64,000 nt of DNA. It comes from DATAAP01 sp041690495. Its GTDB lineage: Bacteria; Pseudomonadota; Alphaproteobacteria; CACIAM-22H2. Location: the NCBI GenBank assembly GCA_041690495.1, contig JAWLHE010000004.1:124001-188000 (forward strand), in the 5' to 3' direction. Below are positions 52,512 to 61,609 of the stretch, in pieces; within the stretch, counting starts at the first letter, position 1; the number at the start of each line of letters is the position of its first letter. The position numbers were made by a program, and so were the translations under genes. Under the pieces are notes generated by a model. It saw only the letters and a list, made by a program, of their open reading frames with translations. It did no database searches and was not told the origin of the DNA.

Positions 52512-52805
52512 CTATTGCTGAGGCGCCGGCTCGACATGGCCGGGCACGATGCGGCCGTCCTCGACCCGCGGCGGCACGTACCGGCCGGAAATATCGGCAC
52601 CGCCGAACAGGGCCGATGCGATCGCGATGAGCACCGCGAGGACGACACCGATGGCCGCCAGCCACAGCCACGGCGCGTCGTGCCAGTGCGGCGCGTCGCC
52701 CGCGCCCGCGCGCGCGATGCGGCGGCGCTCGGCCGCCAGCCACGCGAAATACACCGCGGTCGGCAGGACGATCGGCAGGATGTACTGGAACAGGATTCGG
52801 GCCAT
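52512..52805 (-). CDS. DUF6111 family membrane protein
   Basis: This 97-residue protein has two likely membrane spans (ILFQYILPIVLPTAVYFAWL and LWLAAIGVVLAVLIAIASALF, approximately). A short loop and a Pro-rich tail (DISGRYVPPRVEDGRIVPG) complete it, matching DUF6111, a family of unknown function limited to alphaproteobacteria as far as I recall. It lies 18 bases from both the Nudix and CCA genes. Confidence 0.85.
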   Translation of the reverse strand: MARILFQYILPIVLPTAVYFAWLAAERRRIARAGAGDAPHWHDAPWLWLAAIGVVLAVLIAIASALFGGADISGRYVPPRVEDGRIVPGHVEPAPQQ

Positions 52806-52823
52806 GGCGGATCGCGGGCGCGC

Positions 52824-53459
52824 TCAGCGGCGCAGGACTTCCGAAAGGTTCACAAGCATCGCGGCGGTCGCACCCCAGATATAATAATCGCGGTACGGCA
52901 TCGCCCAGAACTGCCGCTCAACGCCATCGTACACGCGGCTGTGACGCCGGTGATTGGCTGGATCGACGACGAAACCGAGCGGCACCTCGAACACCTCGGC
53001 CACCTCGAAGGTGTCCGGGCGCAACGTGAACGGCGGCCGGACGATACCGACCACCGGCACGATCTCGAATCCGGTGCGGGTCTGGTAGGTGTCGAGCCTG
53101 CCGACGATCTCGGTGCGGTCCGACGTCAGCCCGACCTCCTCCTCGGCCTCGCGCAAAGCGCAGTCGACCGGATTGGTGTCGCAGGGATCCACCCGGCCGC
53201 CCGGAAAGCTGATCTGCCCGGCATGGGAGTTGAGATGCGCGGAGCGGCGGGTCAGCAGCAGGGTCGGCTCGCCCTCCCGCGCAACGATCGGGACCAGGAC
53301 TGCCGCCGCAGTGAGCGGCGAATCCGGAGCGAGATCGGGATTGAGATCATGATCGCCGCGAACACGCTGTCCGCCGGAGCGGCGTATGCCGATATCGATC
53401 GACGCCGCCTGCAGGCGTTTGACGATCAGGTCGATGGCGGAAGCATCGTCGGTGCGCAT
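52824..53459 (-). CDS. Nudix hydrolase, CoA pyrophosphatase type
   Basis: This 211-residue protein has the Nudix box around GGRVDPCDTNPVDC and REAEEEVGLTSD. Before it lies the CoA-pyrophosphatase mark LTRRSAHLNSHAGQISFPGG (about 90-109). It would cleave CoA or acyl-CoA to phosphopantetheine compounds and 3',5'-ADP. It is the second gene of the minus-strand run, after DUF1285. Confidence 0.91.
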   Translation of the reverse strand: MRTDDASAIDLIVKRLQAASIDIGIRRSGGQRVRGDHDLNPDLAPDSPLTAAAVLVPIVAREGEPTLLLTRRSAHLNSHAGQISFPGGRVDPCDTNPVDCALREAEEEVGLTSDRTEIVGRLDTYQTRTGFEIVPVVGIVRPPFTLRPDTFEVAEVFEVPLGFVVDPANHRRHSRVYDGVERQFWAMPYRDYYIWGATAAMLVNLSEVLRR

Positions 53460-53480
53460 GATCCCTGTTTCAGTACCTGC

Positions 53481-54071
53481 CTATTCCAAAGTGCCGAGGC
53501 GGAAAAACGTCCCCTCGCTCCATACGCCGAATACCTCCCTACCGTCCAATACCTCGCTGACGCCGAGGTCGACCAGCTGGTAGAAGACGGGCCGCGAGAT
53601 CAGGGCCTCGAGCCCGTCGCGTACATGAATATATGGTGACGGTTCGCCGGTATCGGGATGCTCCGCGACGCGGATCGGGTGCTCGGGCCCCGCGACGATG
53701 TCTTCATCGACATTTGTGCGGAAGACGAGCCGCTGCGACCCTCCGGCACCCGAGGCCGTCAAGGCCACCGCGGTGAACGGCGCATCGTCGACATCGATCA
53801 GACCGCGCTCGGCAGGCGTTACCAGCAAGTAACGGCCGGCCTCGTCGCGCCGCAGGACGCTGGCAAAGAGCTTTACCAGCGGTTTGCGGGTGATCGGCGA
53901 GCCGTGATAAAACCACGTGCCGTCACGCGCGATGCGGATGTTGAAATGTCCGCACGACGCGGTGTCGGGATGCAGGGAGTCGGCGGCGCGGGAATCGCCG
54001 CCGGGGACATCCAGGCGCCGGACGAGCTCGACTGGATCTGGACCCCGGTCAACGGGCGGGGCGTTGGTCAT
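53481..54071 (-). CDS. DUF1285 domain-containing protein
   Basis: This 196-residue soluble protein matches DUF1285, with CGHFNIRIARDGTWFYHGSPI, ITRKPLVKLFASVLRRDEAG, VTPAERGLIDVDDAPF and EHPDTGEPSPYIHVRDGLEA. The function is unknown. The Met at 54071 (MTNAPPVDR) is preferred; the frame stays open to 54284 antisense to moxR. It is divergent from moxR across 36 bases, so the two must share a promoter region, and the moxR-DUF1285 pairing is common in alphaproteobacteria. Confidence 0.88.
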   Translation of the reverse strand: MTNAPPVDRGPDPVELVRRLDVPGGDSRAADSLHPDTASCGHFNIRIARDGTWFYHGSPITRKPLVKLFASVLRRDEAGRYLLVTPAERGLIDVDDAPFTAVALTASGAGGSQRLVFRTNVDEDIVAGPEHPIRVAEHPDTGEPSPYIHVRDGLEALISRPVFYQLVDLGVSEVLDGREVFGVWSEGTFFRLGTLE

Positions 54072-54107
54072 TGTCGATGTGCACTCGTTGACCCGAGAGA
54101 GGCTGCA

Positions 54108-55127
54108 TTGAACGCTCCCGAGCCCAAATTCGCTCCTGTTCCCCCAACTTCGCACGAATTGATTGCTGAAATCGAGAAGCTTGGCGAACGCTTGCGCCAG
54201 GTCCGCGAGCGGATCGGTCGCGTGATCTTCGGCCAGACACAGGTCATCGACAACTCGCTTATTACCCTGCTCGGTGGGGGGCACGCGCTGCTTATCGGCG
54301 TGCCGGGCCTCGCCAAGACCCGCCTGGTCGAAACCCTGGGCGCCGTGCTCGGCCTTGCCGAGAAGCGCGTCCAGTGTACGCCGGACCTGATGCCCGCCGA
54401 CATCCTCGGTTCCGAGGTGCTCGAGGAATCAGAGAGCGGCCGGCGTTCGTTCCGCTTCATTCCGGGTCCGGTGTTCAGCCAGCTCCTCATGGCCGACGAG
54501 ATCAACCGCGCCAGCCCGCGAACTCAATCGGCGCTGCTGCAGGCGATGCAGGAGCGCCGCGTCTCCGTTGCCGGCGCTTACCATGAGCTGCCGACGCCGT
54601 TTCACGTCCTGGCGACGCAGAACCCGCTGGAGCAGGAAGGCACATATCCCCTCCCCGAGGCCCAGCTCGACCGCTTCCTGATGCAGATCGACGTGTCCTA
54701 TCCCGACCTCGAAGCGGAGCGGTCGATGCTGATCGCCACGACCGGGGTCGGGAGCGACACAGCGATCCAGGCGATGACTGCCGCCGAACTCGAAGCGGCC
54801 CAGCTGCTGATCCGGCGCGTGCCGGTCGGCGACAGCGTCGTTGAATCGATCCTGAAGCTCGTCCGTTCCGGCCGGCCCGAGACGTCGGACATCGCCGAGG
54901 TCACGCGCCATGTCGTGTGGGGGCCCGGCCCTCGCGCGAGTCAGGCGCTGATGCTCGCGGTCAGGGCGCGCGCCGTCATGGACGGCCGTCTTGCACCATC
55001 GGTCGACGACGTGCTGGCGCTAGCACATCCCGTTCTCCGCCATCGCATGGCGCTCAATTTTGCGGCGCGCGCAGACGGCGTGACCATGGACAAGGTGATC
55101 GACCGGCTTTGCGAACCCTTGACCTGA
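54108..55127 (+). CDS. MoxR family AAA+ ATPase
   Basis: This 339-residue AAA+ protein has Walker A GVPGLAKT, Walker B LLMADEINRAS, and the sensor and insert region ATQNPLEQEGTYPLPEAQLD followed by RFLM. The C-terminal lid is about 260-339. MoxR proteins act as chaperones with von Willebrand-type partners in metal-cofactor insertion and stress or envelope processes. The start is TTG 54108, with GAGAGAGG just before it; the frame is open far upstream but antisense to DUF1285. DUF58 follows after 28 bases. Confidence 0.92.
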   Translation: MNAPEPKFAPVPPTSHELIAEIEKLGERLRQVRERIGRVIFGQTQVIDNSLITLLGGGHALLIGVPGLAKTRLVETLGAVLGLAEKRVQCTPDLMPADILGSEVLEESESGRRSFRFIPGPVFSQLLMADEINRASPRTQSALLQAMQERRVSVAGAYHELPTPFHVLATQNPLEQEGTYPLPEAQLDRFLMQIDVSYPDLEAERSMLIATTGVGSDTAIQAMTAAELEAAQLLIRRVPVGDSVVESILKLVRSGRPETSDIAEVTRHVVWGPGPRASQALMLAVRARAVMDGRLAPSVDDVLALAHPVLRHRMALNFAARADGVTMDKVIDRLCEPLT

Positions 55128-55155
55128 CGCCCCGCCGATCCGGAGCGCCAAAGGC

Positions 55156-56040
55156 ATGAAGGACGCCGTCACGGCTCAGCAGCGGGCCGAGGAGCTGGCC
55201 AGTCGATTGCCGCCGCTGATGGTTGCCGCGGAGCGGGTCGCCTCGACCGTCGCGCAGGGCGTGCATGGCCGCCGCCGGGTCGGAACCGGCGAAGCTTTCT
55301 GGCAGTTCCGCCAGTATGAGTTCGGCGATTCGCTGCAGCGGATCGACTGGCGCCAGACGGGCAAGCGCGACCGAGTCTATATCCGCGAAACCGAATGGGA
55401 GGCGGCCCAGAGCGTCTGGGTGTGGCGCGATGCCTCGCCGTCGATGCGATACCGTTCCGATCCGCGGCTGCCGGAGAAGGCGGAGCGCGCCAACCTGCTG
55501 GCCCTAGCGCTGATGGCGCTGCTGATGCGCGGCGGCGAGCGGGTCGGTCTGGTCGGCTCGGGCCTGCCGCCAACTTCGGGGCGCAGCGGTCTGTCGCAGT
55601 TCGCACAGGCGATGCTGCTGGCTGGCGCGGATGAGCGCGGATTGCCGCCTGCGGTCCCGCTGCCGCGCCATTCGGAAGTCATTTTGTTCGGCGATTTCCT
55701 GTCGCCCCTGCCCGAAATCGACCGCTCGGTGCGGGCTATAGCAGGACGGGGAATCAAGGGCCATATCATGCAGGTGCTCGACCCCGCCGAGGAAGATCTG
55801 CCGTTCACCGGACGGACCCGGTTCGAAGGCCTCGAAGCCGAGGGCGAGGCATTGATCCCGCGTGTGGAAAGCGTGCGCGCCGAATATCAGACATTGCTGG
55901 CCACGCATGTACGCGGCATTGCCGATATCGCCCGCGCGGTCGGCTGGGGATTCATGAGCTACCGCACCGACCGCCCGGCGCAGGCGGCCCTGCTGGAGCT
56001 GTTCGTGGCGCTGTCACGGCCACCGGAGATGGTGCGGTGA
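55156..56040 (+). CDS. DUF58 domain-containing protein
   Basis: This 294-residue protein has the DUF58 signature FWQFRQYEFGDSLQRIDW, followed by the vWA-like start VWVWRDASPSMRYRS, where Asp-x-Ser-x-Ser forms a MIDAS-type metal site. DUF58 proteins are standard partners of MoxR ATPases. No membrane segment is seen. The stop overlaps the GTG start of the next gene (GTGA). Confidence 0.92.
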   Translation: MKDAVTAQQRAEELASRLPPLMVAAERVASTVAQGVHGRRRVGTGEAFWQFRQYEFGDSLQRIDWRQTGKRDRVYIRETEWEAAQSVWVWRDASPSMRYRSDPRLPEKAERANLLALALMALLMRGGERVGLVGSGLPPTSGRSGLSQFAQAMLLAGADERGLPPAVPLPRHSEVILFGDFLSPLPEIDRSVRAIAGRGIKGHIMQVLDPAEEDLPFTGRTRFEGLEAEGEALIPRVESVRAEYQTLLATHVRGIADIARAVGWGFMSYRTDRPAQAALLELFVALSRPPEMVR

Positions 56041-58796
56041 GCGGTCTGTTCGGAGCTTTGGCGGTGTTGCAGCCGTGGTGGCTGCTTGCGCTCGGCGCGC
56101 TGCCGATCCTCTACTGGCTGCTGCGGGTCACGCCGCCGGCGCCGCGGCACACGCGCTTTCCCGCGATCCGCCTGCTGCTTGCCCTGCAGCCCAAGGAAGA
56201 GACGCCGGCGCAGACCCCGCTCTGGCTGCTGCTGCTCCGGCTGCTCATTGCCGCGCTGATCATCCTCGCCCTCGCCCATCCGCTCGCCAATCCGGGCGCG
56301 CGGCTGGCCGGCGCGGGGCCACTGATCCTGGTCGTCGACGACGGTTGGGCGGCGGGACGAAACTGGCCGGCGCGCCAGGCGGCGATGGCCGACCTGCTCG
56401 ACCGCGCGGAGCGCGAGGAGCGCCCGGTGATGGTTCTCACGACCGCGCCGACCGTGACCGGCGAGGCGCCGCGGGCATCGCGGCTGATGCGCGCGGCGGA
56501 GGCAAAAGCCCTCGTCGGTGCGCTGGCGCCCAAGCCCTGGCCGGTCGATCGCGCGGCTGCGCTGGCATCTCTCGAGGGCGTCTCGTTCCCCGATCAGGCA
56601 GCGGTTGTCTATCTGAGCGACGGGCTCGACGATGGCCAGGTCTTCGCCCTGGTGGAGCGCCTGCAGCGGACCGGCGGGGTCGAGCTGTTCGCCGATCCGC
56701 CGCAGGCCGCGCCCAGGCTGGTGATGCCGCCGAGTCACGAGGCGGGCGCCATGGTCGTGACCGCGACGCGCCTCGGAACGGCCGACGCCGACCATGCGGT
56801 GCTGCGCGCCTCGGGCGAGGACGGCCGGCTGATCGCCCGCGAGGAATTGCGCTGGGCGGAGGGCGAGCGCGACGCCACGCTTCACATCACCGTGCCGACC
56901 GAATTGCGCAACCGCATGGCGCGGCTCGATATCGAAGGCGAGAATTCGGCCGGCGCCGTGGTGCTGCTCGACGAGCGCTGGCGCCGCAGGCCGGTCGGGC
57001 TCGTGTCGGGCGCATCGGCCGAGCGGCTGCAGCCGCTGCTGGCCGACACCTATTATCTGGAGCGCGCGCTGATGCCATTCAGCGAGGTGCGTACCGGCAA
57101 CCTGCAGGATCTGCTCGAGCGCCAGCTCGCCGTCATCGTCCTCGCCGATGTCGGACACCTGCCCGATGCGGATCGCAACGCGCTCGAGGAATGGGTGAGC
57201 CGCGGCGGCGTGGTCGTGCGGTTCGCCGGGGCGCGGATGGCCGAAGGTGCCGACGATTTCGTGCCGGTGCCGCTGCGCAGCGGCGGCGGCGGGCGCGCGT
57301 TCGGCGGCGCCATGACCTGGGCGCAGCCGCTGGCGCTGTCGGCATTCGAGCCGAGCAGCCCGTTCGCCGGGGTCCAGATTCCCGACGATGTCCGCGTTTC
57401 GCGCCAGGTCCTGGCGGAGCCCAGCCTTGATCTCGCCGACCGCACCTGGGCACGGCTCGCCGACGGCACGCCGCTCGTCACGGCAGACAAGCGCGGCGAA
57501 GGCTGGCTCATCCTCGTTCACACCACGGCCAATCCCGACTGGTCGTCGCTGCCGCTTTCGGGGCTGTTCGTCGAGATGCTCCAGCGCGTCGTCGCGCTGT
57601 CGCAGGGCGTAGCCGGCGCCGCGGCCGACACTGCGCTGCCGCCGGTCAGTTCGCTCGACGGTTTCGGACGGCTGCAGACGCCGCCGCCGGCGGCGGCGGC
57701 AATCCCGGCCGGCGGCTTCGCCAGCACGGTCGTCAGCCCAAAGAGCCCGCCGGGCTACTACGGTACCGAGTCGGCGCGGCGCGCGCTGAATCTGTCGGCC
57801 AGCATGCCCGCGCCCCGACTCCTCAATACCCTGCCATCCGGCGTCACGCGCGCCGTGTATACCGGCGCCCGCGAGTTCGATTTCCGTCCGTGGCTGCTGA
57901 CCGCGGCGCTTGCTCTCGCCCTGATCGATCTCATCATCAGCCTGGCGCTGCGCGGCATGTGGCCGCGGCGCGGCGCACGCACGGCGGCGGCGCTGATCCT
58001 CGCGCCGCTTCTTGCCGGTCTGAGCATCGGGCCGGCGATCGCCCAGGGTCAGGCCGCCGGCGCACCGGTCGCCGGGGACGATTCCGCGGCGCTGATCGCC
58101 ACGCTGACCACGCGATTCGCGTACATCCACACCGGCGTTCCCGAAGTCGACGAGACCGCGCGCGCGGGCCTGACCGGGCTGGGTGCGATTCTGGCGCGGC
58201 GAACAGCGGTCGATCCCGGTCCTCCGGTCGAGGTCAACCCCGAGCTCGACGACCTGTCGTTCTATCCGCTGATTTACTGGCCGATTGCGCCACAGGGAGC
58301 GCAGCCATCGGCGAACGGTATCGCGCGGATCAACGCCTATCTCAAGAACGGGGGAACTATCCTGTTCGACACGCGCGAGGGCGAGATGGCCGCGCCCAAT
58401 GCACCCGGTCCCGCGGCGCAGCGCATGCGCGACATCCTGCGCCAGCTCAATCTCGCGCCGCTCGCCCCGGTCCCGGACGACCATGTGCTGACCAAGGCGT
58501 TCTACCTGCTGAACGATTTTCCCGGGCGATGGAGCGGCGGGCCAGTGTGGGTCGAGCTCGGCAATGACCGCATCAATGACGGCGTCTCGTCGGTCGTGAT
58601 CGGCCCGAACGACTGGGCCGCGGCCTGGGCGATGGATGCAAGCGGGCGGCCGATCCATGCCGCCGTGCCCGGCGGCGAGGCGCAGCGCGAAACGGCGATC
58701 CGGTTCGGCGTCAATCTGGTCATGTACGCGCTGACCGGCAACTACAAGGCCGATCAGGTCCATGTCGAGGCGATCCTCGAGCGGCTGAAGCGATGA
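56037..58796 (+). CDS. BatA-like/DUF4159 membrane protein
   Basis: This 919-residue protein has an N-terminal BatA-type double-span region (about 1-85: PWWLLALGALPILYWLLRV, then LWLLLLRLLIAALIILALAHP). A degenerate vWA-like part follows (LILVVDDGWAAGRNW, without Asp-x-Ser-x-Ser), then a glutamine-amidotransferase-like middle. One span lies near residue 625-645 and another around 650-670. The C-terminal DUF4159 domain (about 690-910) includes FAYIHTGVPEVDETARAG and FYPLIYWPIAP. The start is GTG 56037. It probably sits in the inner membrane with large periplasmic parts. Confidence 0.88.
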   Translation: MSGLFGALAVLQPWWLLALGALPILYWLLRVTPPAPRHTRFPAIRLLLALQPKEETPAQTPLWLLLLRLLIAALIILALAHPLANPGARLAGAGPLILVVDDGWAAGRNWPARQAAMADLLDRAEREERPVMVLTTAPTVTGEAPRASRLMRAAEAKALVGALAPKPWPVDRAAALASLEGVSFPDQAAVVYLSDGLDDGQVFALVERLQRTGGVELFADPPQAAPRLVMPPSHEAGAMVVTATRLGTADADHAVLRASGEDGRLIAREELRWAEGERDATLHITVPTELRNRMARLDIEGENSAGAVVLLDERWRRRPVGLVSGASAERLQPLLADTYYLERALMPFSEVRTGNLQDLLERQLAVIVLADVGHLPDADRNALEEWVSRGGVVVRFAGARMAEGADDFVPVPLRSGGGGRAFGGAMTWAQPLALSAFEPSSPFAGVQIPDDVRVSRQVLAEPSLDLADRTWARLADGTPLVTADKRGEGWLILVHTTANPDWSSLPLSGLFVEMLQRVVALSQGVAGAAADTALPPVSSLDGFGRLQTPPPAAAAIPAGGFASTVVSPKSPPGYYGTESARRALNLSASMPAPRLLNTLPSGVTRAVYTGAREFDFRPWLLTAALALALIDLIISLALRGMWPRRGARTAAALILAPLLAGLSIGPAIAQGQAAGAPVAGDDSAALIATLTTRFAYIHTGVPEVDETARAGLTGLGAILARRTAVDPGPPVEVNPELDDLSFYPLIYWPIAPQGAQPSANGIARINAYLKNGGTILFDTREGEMAAPNAPGPAAQRMRDILRQLNLAPLAPVPDDHVLTKAFYLLNDFPGRWSGGPVWVELGNDRINDGVSSVVIGPNDWAAAWAMDASGRPIHAAVPGGEAQRETAIRFGVNLVMYALTGNYKADQVHVEAILERLKR

Positions 58797-60862
58797 ATAT
58801 CGGCGACCTCACGATCAGCTTCGGACCGCTGGTGCCATGGCCGGTGCTTGGCGGACTCGCCGCCGTCGCGGCCGCGACCCTGATCGCGACATGGTGGCTG
58901 CGTGCGCGGGGCGCCGTGTGGCGGACCATCGCGGTGCTCGGGCTGCTTGCCGCCCTGCTCAATCCGACCGCGGTGCTGGAGCAGCGCCAGCCGCTCTCCG
59001 ACGTTGCCGTCGTGGTCGTAGACGAGTCGAGAAGCCAGGCGATCGGCCAGCGCCGCGCGCGCACCGAAGCCGCGCTCGAGCACCTTCGCAGCCGGCTTGC
59101 GCACCAGAAGGACCTGGAATTGCGCGTCGTTCGCGCGAGCGGCGGCGTCGGAACCAAGCTGTTCGCGGCGGCCGAGCGCGCCCTCGCGGACGTGCCGCGC
59201 TCGCGCATCGCCGGCGTCACCTTCATCACCGACGGGCAGATCCATGACGTGCCGCGCGAGGCGAACCCGGAGCAGCTCCCAACGCCGCTCCATGTCCTGC
59301 TGACCGGCGAGCACAACGAGGTCGACCGGCGCCTGATCGTCGAGAGCGCGCCGAGCTACGGCATCGTCGGGAAACCGCTGCAGATCACGCTGCGGATAGA
59401 CGACGGCGGCGCCACGCCGGGCCAGACCGCGCGTGTGGAGATTCGCCGCGACGGCGGCGAGCCGCAGACATTGCGTCTACCCGTCGGCTCGCCGCAGACC
59501 ATCGACTTCACGCTTGAGCACGGAGGCCAGACGCTGTTCGAGATCGCGGCCGAGCAGGGAGAGCGCGAGCTGACGCTCGACAACAACCGCGCAGTGGTGG
59601 CGATCAACGGCGTGCGCGACCGGCTGCGCGTCCTGCTCGTCACCGGCGAGCCGCATCCGGGCGAGCGGACCTGGCGCAATCTGCTCAAGTCCGATCCAGC
59701 GGTCGATCTCATCCATTTCACGATTCTGCGTCCGCCCGAGGCGCAGGACTTCACGCCGGTCAACGAGCTGTCTCTCATCGCGTTTCCGATCCGCGAGCTG
59801 TTCGAGGTCAAGCTCAACGAGTTCGACCTGATCATCTTCGACCGCTACCGGCGCCGCGACGTGCTGGCGCAGGTCTATCTCGAGAACATCGTGCGCTACG
59901 TACGCGGCGGCGGCGCGTTGCTGGTCGCGACCGGCCCGACCCTCAGCTCGCCGGGCAACCTGTTCAACTCGCCGGTCGGCCAGATCCTCCCCGGCGCCCC
60001 GACGGGCGCGAGTTACGAGGAGGGCTTCAAGCCGCGTCTCAGTGAGGCGGGCCGCCGGCATCCGGTCACCGCCGACCTGCCCGGCGCCGAGGCCGCCGAC
60101 CCGGGCTGGGGCCGCTGGTTCCGCCATATCGATACCGAGCCGCGGCGCGGCCAGGTCCTGATGAACGGCGTCAACGACCGGCCGCTGCTGATCCTCGACC
60201 GCGTCGGCGACGGCCGCGTCGCGCAGATCATGTCCGATCACATCTGGCTGTGGGCGCGCGGCTTCGAGGGCGGCGGCCCGCATGCCGAGCTTCTGCGCCG
60301 CATCGCCCACTGGCTTATGAAGGAACCGGAGCTCGAGGAGAATGATCTGCGCGCGAGCGTCCGCGGCAACATGATCGAGATCATGCGCCGCTCGCTCGAG
60401 GCCGACGGCCGCAATGTCGAGGTGACCTCGCCGTCCGGCGCCAAGCAGACGGTCGCGCTGACCGAGGGCCGCGGCGGCCGCGCCGCCGGATCGCTCGAGG
60501 CGAAGGAGCCGGGGCTCTATCACGTCACCGACGGAACCAAGGTTGCGCTGGCGGCAGTAGGCGCGCTGAATCCGATCGAGCTTGCCGACGTGCGAACCAC
60601 GGAGGAGCTGGTGAAGCCGGTCGTCGTCGCGGCGAACGGCCAGACGCTTTGGCTCAGCGACGGACAACCCGACATCCGCCGCGTACGTCCGGGCCGCGAC
60701 GCCGGCGCGCGCGAGCCGAACGGCCGCGGCTGGATCGGCTTCCGCGCCAATGGCGACTACATCGTGACCGGCGTCACGCAGCTGCCGCTGCTGCCCGGCC
60801 TCGTGCTGTTCGCGCTGGCTCTCGGCGCGCTCGTGCTCGCATGGCGCCGCGAAGGGCGCTGA
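58793..60862 (+). CDS. Large membrane protein of the MoxR cluster
   Basis: This 689-residue protein has two N-terminal spans (about residues 15-35 and 45-60). A vWA-like segment VAVVVVDESRSQAIGQRRA keeps an Asp-x-Ser-x-Ser pattern. A beta-rich region follows, then a class I glutamine-amidotransferase-like domain (about 275-520: RLRVLLVTGEPHPGERTWRN, split, and GGGALLVATGPTL), and a C-terminal span LPGLVLFALALGALVLAWRR. It overlaps the DUF4159 gene by ATGA. The function is unknown. The context indicates one MoxR-driven envelope complex. Confidence 0.85.
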   Translation: MNIGDLTISFGPLVPWPVLGGLAAVAAATLIATWWLRARGAVWRTIAVLGLLAALLNPTAVLEQRQPLSDVAVVVVDESRSQAIGQRRARTEAALEHLRSRLAHQKDLELRVVRASGGVGTKLFAAAERALADVPRSRIAGVTFITDGQIHDVPREANPEQLPTPLHVLLTGEHNEVDRRLIVESAPSYGIVGKPLQITLRIDDGGATPGQTARVEIRRDGGEPQTLRLPVGSPQTIDFTLEHGGQTLFEIAAEQGERELTLDNNRAVVAINGVRDRLRVLLVTGEPHPGERTWRNLLKSDPAVDLIHFTILRPPEAQDFTPVNELSLIAFPIRELFEVKLNEFDLIIFDRYRRRDVLAQVYLENIVRYVRGGGALLVATGPTLSSPGNLFNSPVGQILPGAPTGASYEEGFKPRLSEAGRRHPVTADLPGAEAADPGWGRWFRHIDTEPRRGQVLMNGVNDRPLLILDRVGDGRVAQIMSDHIWLWARGFEGGGPHAELLRRIAHWLMKEPELEENDLRASVRGNMIEIMRRSLEADGRNVEVTSPSGAKQTVALTEGRGGRAAGSLEAKEPGLYHVTDGTKVALAAVGALNPIELADVRTTEELVKPVVVAANGQTLWLSDGQPDIRRVRPGRDAGAREPNGRGWIGFRANGDYIVTGVTQLPLLPGLVLFALALGALVLAWRREGR

Positions 60863-61356
60863 CCTTCGGTGCGCGCTCGGTGAGTCCCGGCCGGGACATC
60901 GCTGCGCTCGCCGCTTTCATCATTCTTGTCTTTGCCGTCGCATGGATCGCATCGGCGGTGACCCTGCCGGCGATCCCCGGCTGGTATGCGTCGCTGGAAA
61001 AGCCCTCCTTCACGCCGCCGAACTGGCTGTTCGGGCCGGTCTGGGGCGTTCTCTATCTGATGATCGCGCTCGCCGGCTGGCTGGTCTGGCGCGATCGCAG
61101 TCCGGCGCGGAACCGCGCGCTCATCCTGTTCGGCGTGCAGCTCGCGCTCAATCTCGCGTGGTCTGTCCTCTTCTTCGGTTTGAAGCTGATCGGACCGGCG
61201 CTGATCGAAATCATCGTCCTGCTCGCTGCGATCGGCGCGACGATCGTTACGACGCTCCATGTCTCCAGGACGGCGGCGTTGCTGCTCGTGCCGTATCTGG
61301 CCTGGGTGGCATATGCAACGGCGCTCAATGCAGCGATCTTCCGCCTGAATTCCTGA
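60841..61356 (+). CDS. TspO/MBR family tryptophan-rich membrane protein
   Basis: This 171-residue protein has five membrane spans, typical of TspO. Conserved stretches are PGWYASLEKPSFTPPNWLFG, VWGVLYLMIALAGWLVWR, LALNLAWSVLFFGL and PYLAWVAYATALNAAIFRLN. TspO proteins bind porphyrins and related ligands and regulate tetrapyrrole or stress responses. ATG 60841 overlaps the upstream gene by 22 bases; GTG 60880 (VSPGRD) is an alternative start. It may be co-transcribed with the MoxR group. Confidence 0.9.
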   Translation: MAPRRALTFGARSVSPGRDIAALAAFIILVFAVAWIASAVTLPAIPGWYASLEKPSFTPPNWLFGPVWGVLYLMIALAGWLVWRDRSPARNRALILFGVQLALNLAWSVLFFGLKLIGPALIEIIVLLAAIGATIVTTLHVSRTAALLLVPYLAWVAYATALNAAIFRLNS

Positions 61357-61375
61357 CGCCGTTCTGCAGCAGCGC

Positions 61376-61417
61376 GAAAACAAAGCCGGCGCCATCGGAG
61401 GGGATGATGGCGCCGGC
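61376..61417 (-). terminator. Rho-independent terminator facing the SMP-30 gene
   Basis: GCCGGCGCCATC and its exact mirror (61385-61417) form a stem. The minus strand continues TTTGTTTTC. It would stop transcripts from the SMP-30-like gene about 190 bases past its stop. On the plus strand it is just after tspO but lacks a U tract. The rest of 61418-61609 shows nothing I can support. Confidence 0.65.
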
Positions 61418-61609
61418 CCTGTCACCACGGAGACAGACTGCAATCGCGGCCCGCCTGGAGGCGCAAGTGGCGGTTGCCGCAACTGCCTCGCACTCGAAGG
61501 AACGGCAGTCATTCCAGCAGGTTCCCTCGCTAACAGGAGCTACCCTTTAGACTCGCGCCAGCCCCGCATGAATCGGATGGGTTGTGTGGACAACTCGGAA
61601 TCGACCCTG

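Noticed and set aside
51741..53639. 632-codon plus-strand frame across CCA, DUF6111 and Nudix genes
   Set aside because: Three recognised families lie on the opposite strand with intact motifs. This frame is a codon-bias shadow.
55959..58763. 934-codon minus-strand frame across DUF4159
   Set aside because: It mirrors a well-supported gene with BatA and DUF4159 features and shows only Arg/Gln/Asp-rich shadow composition.
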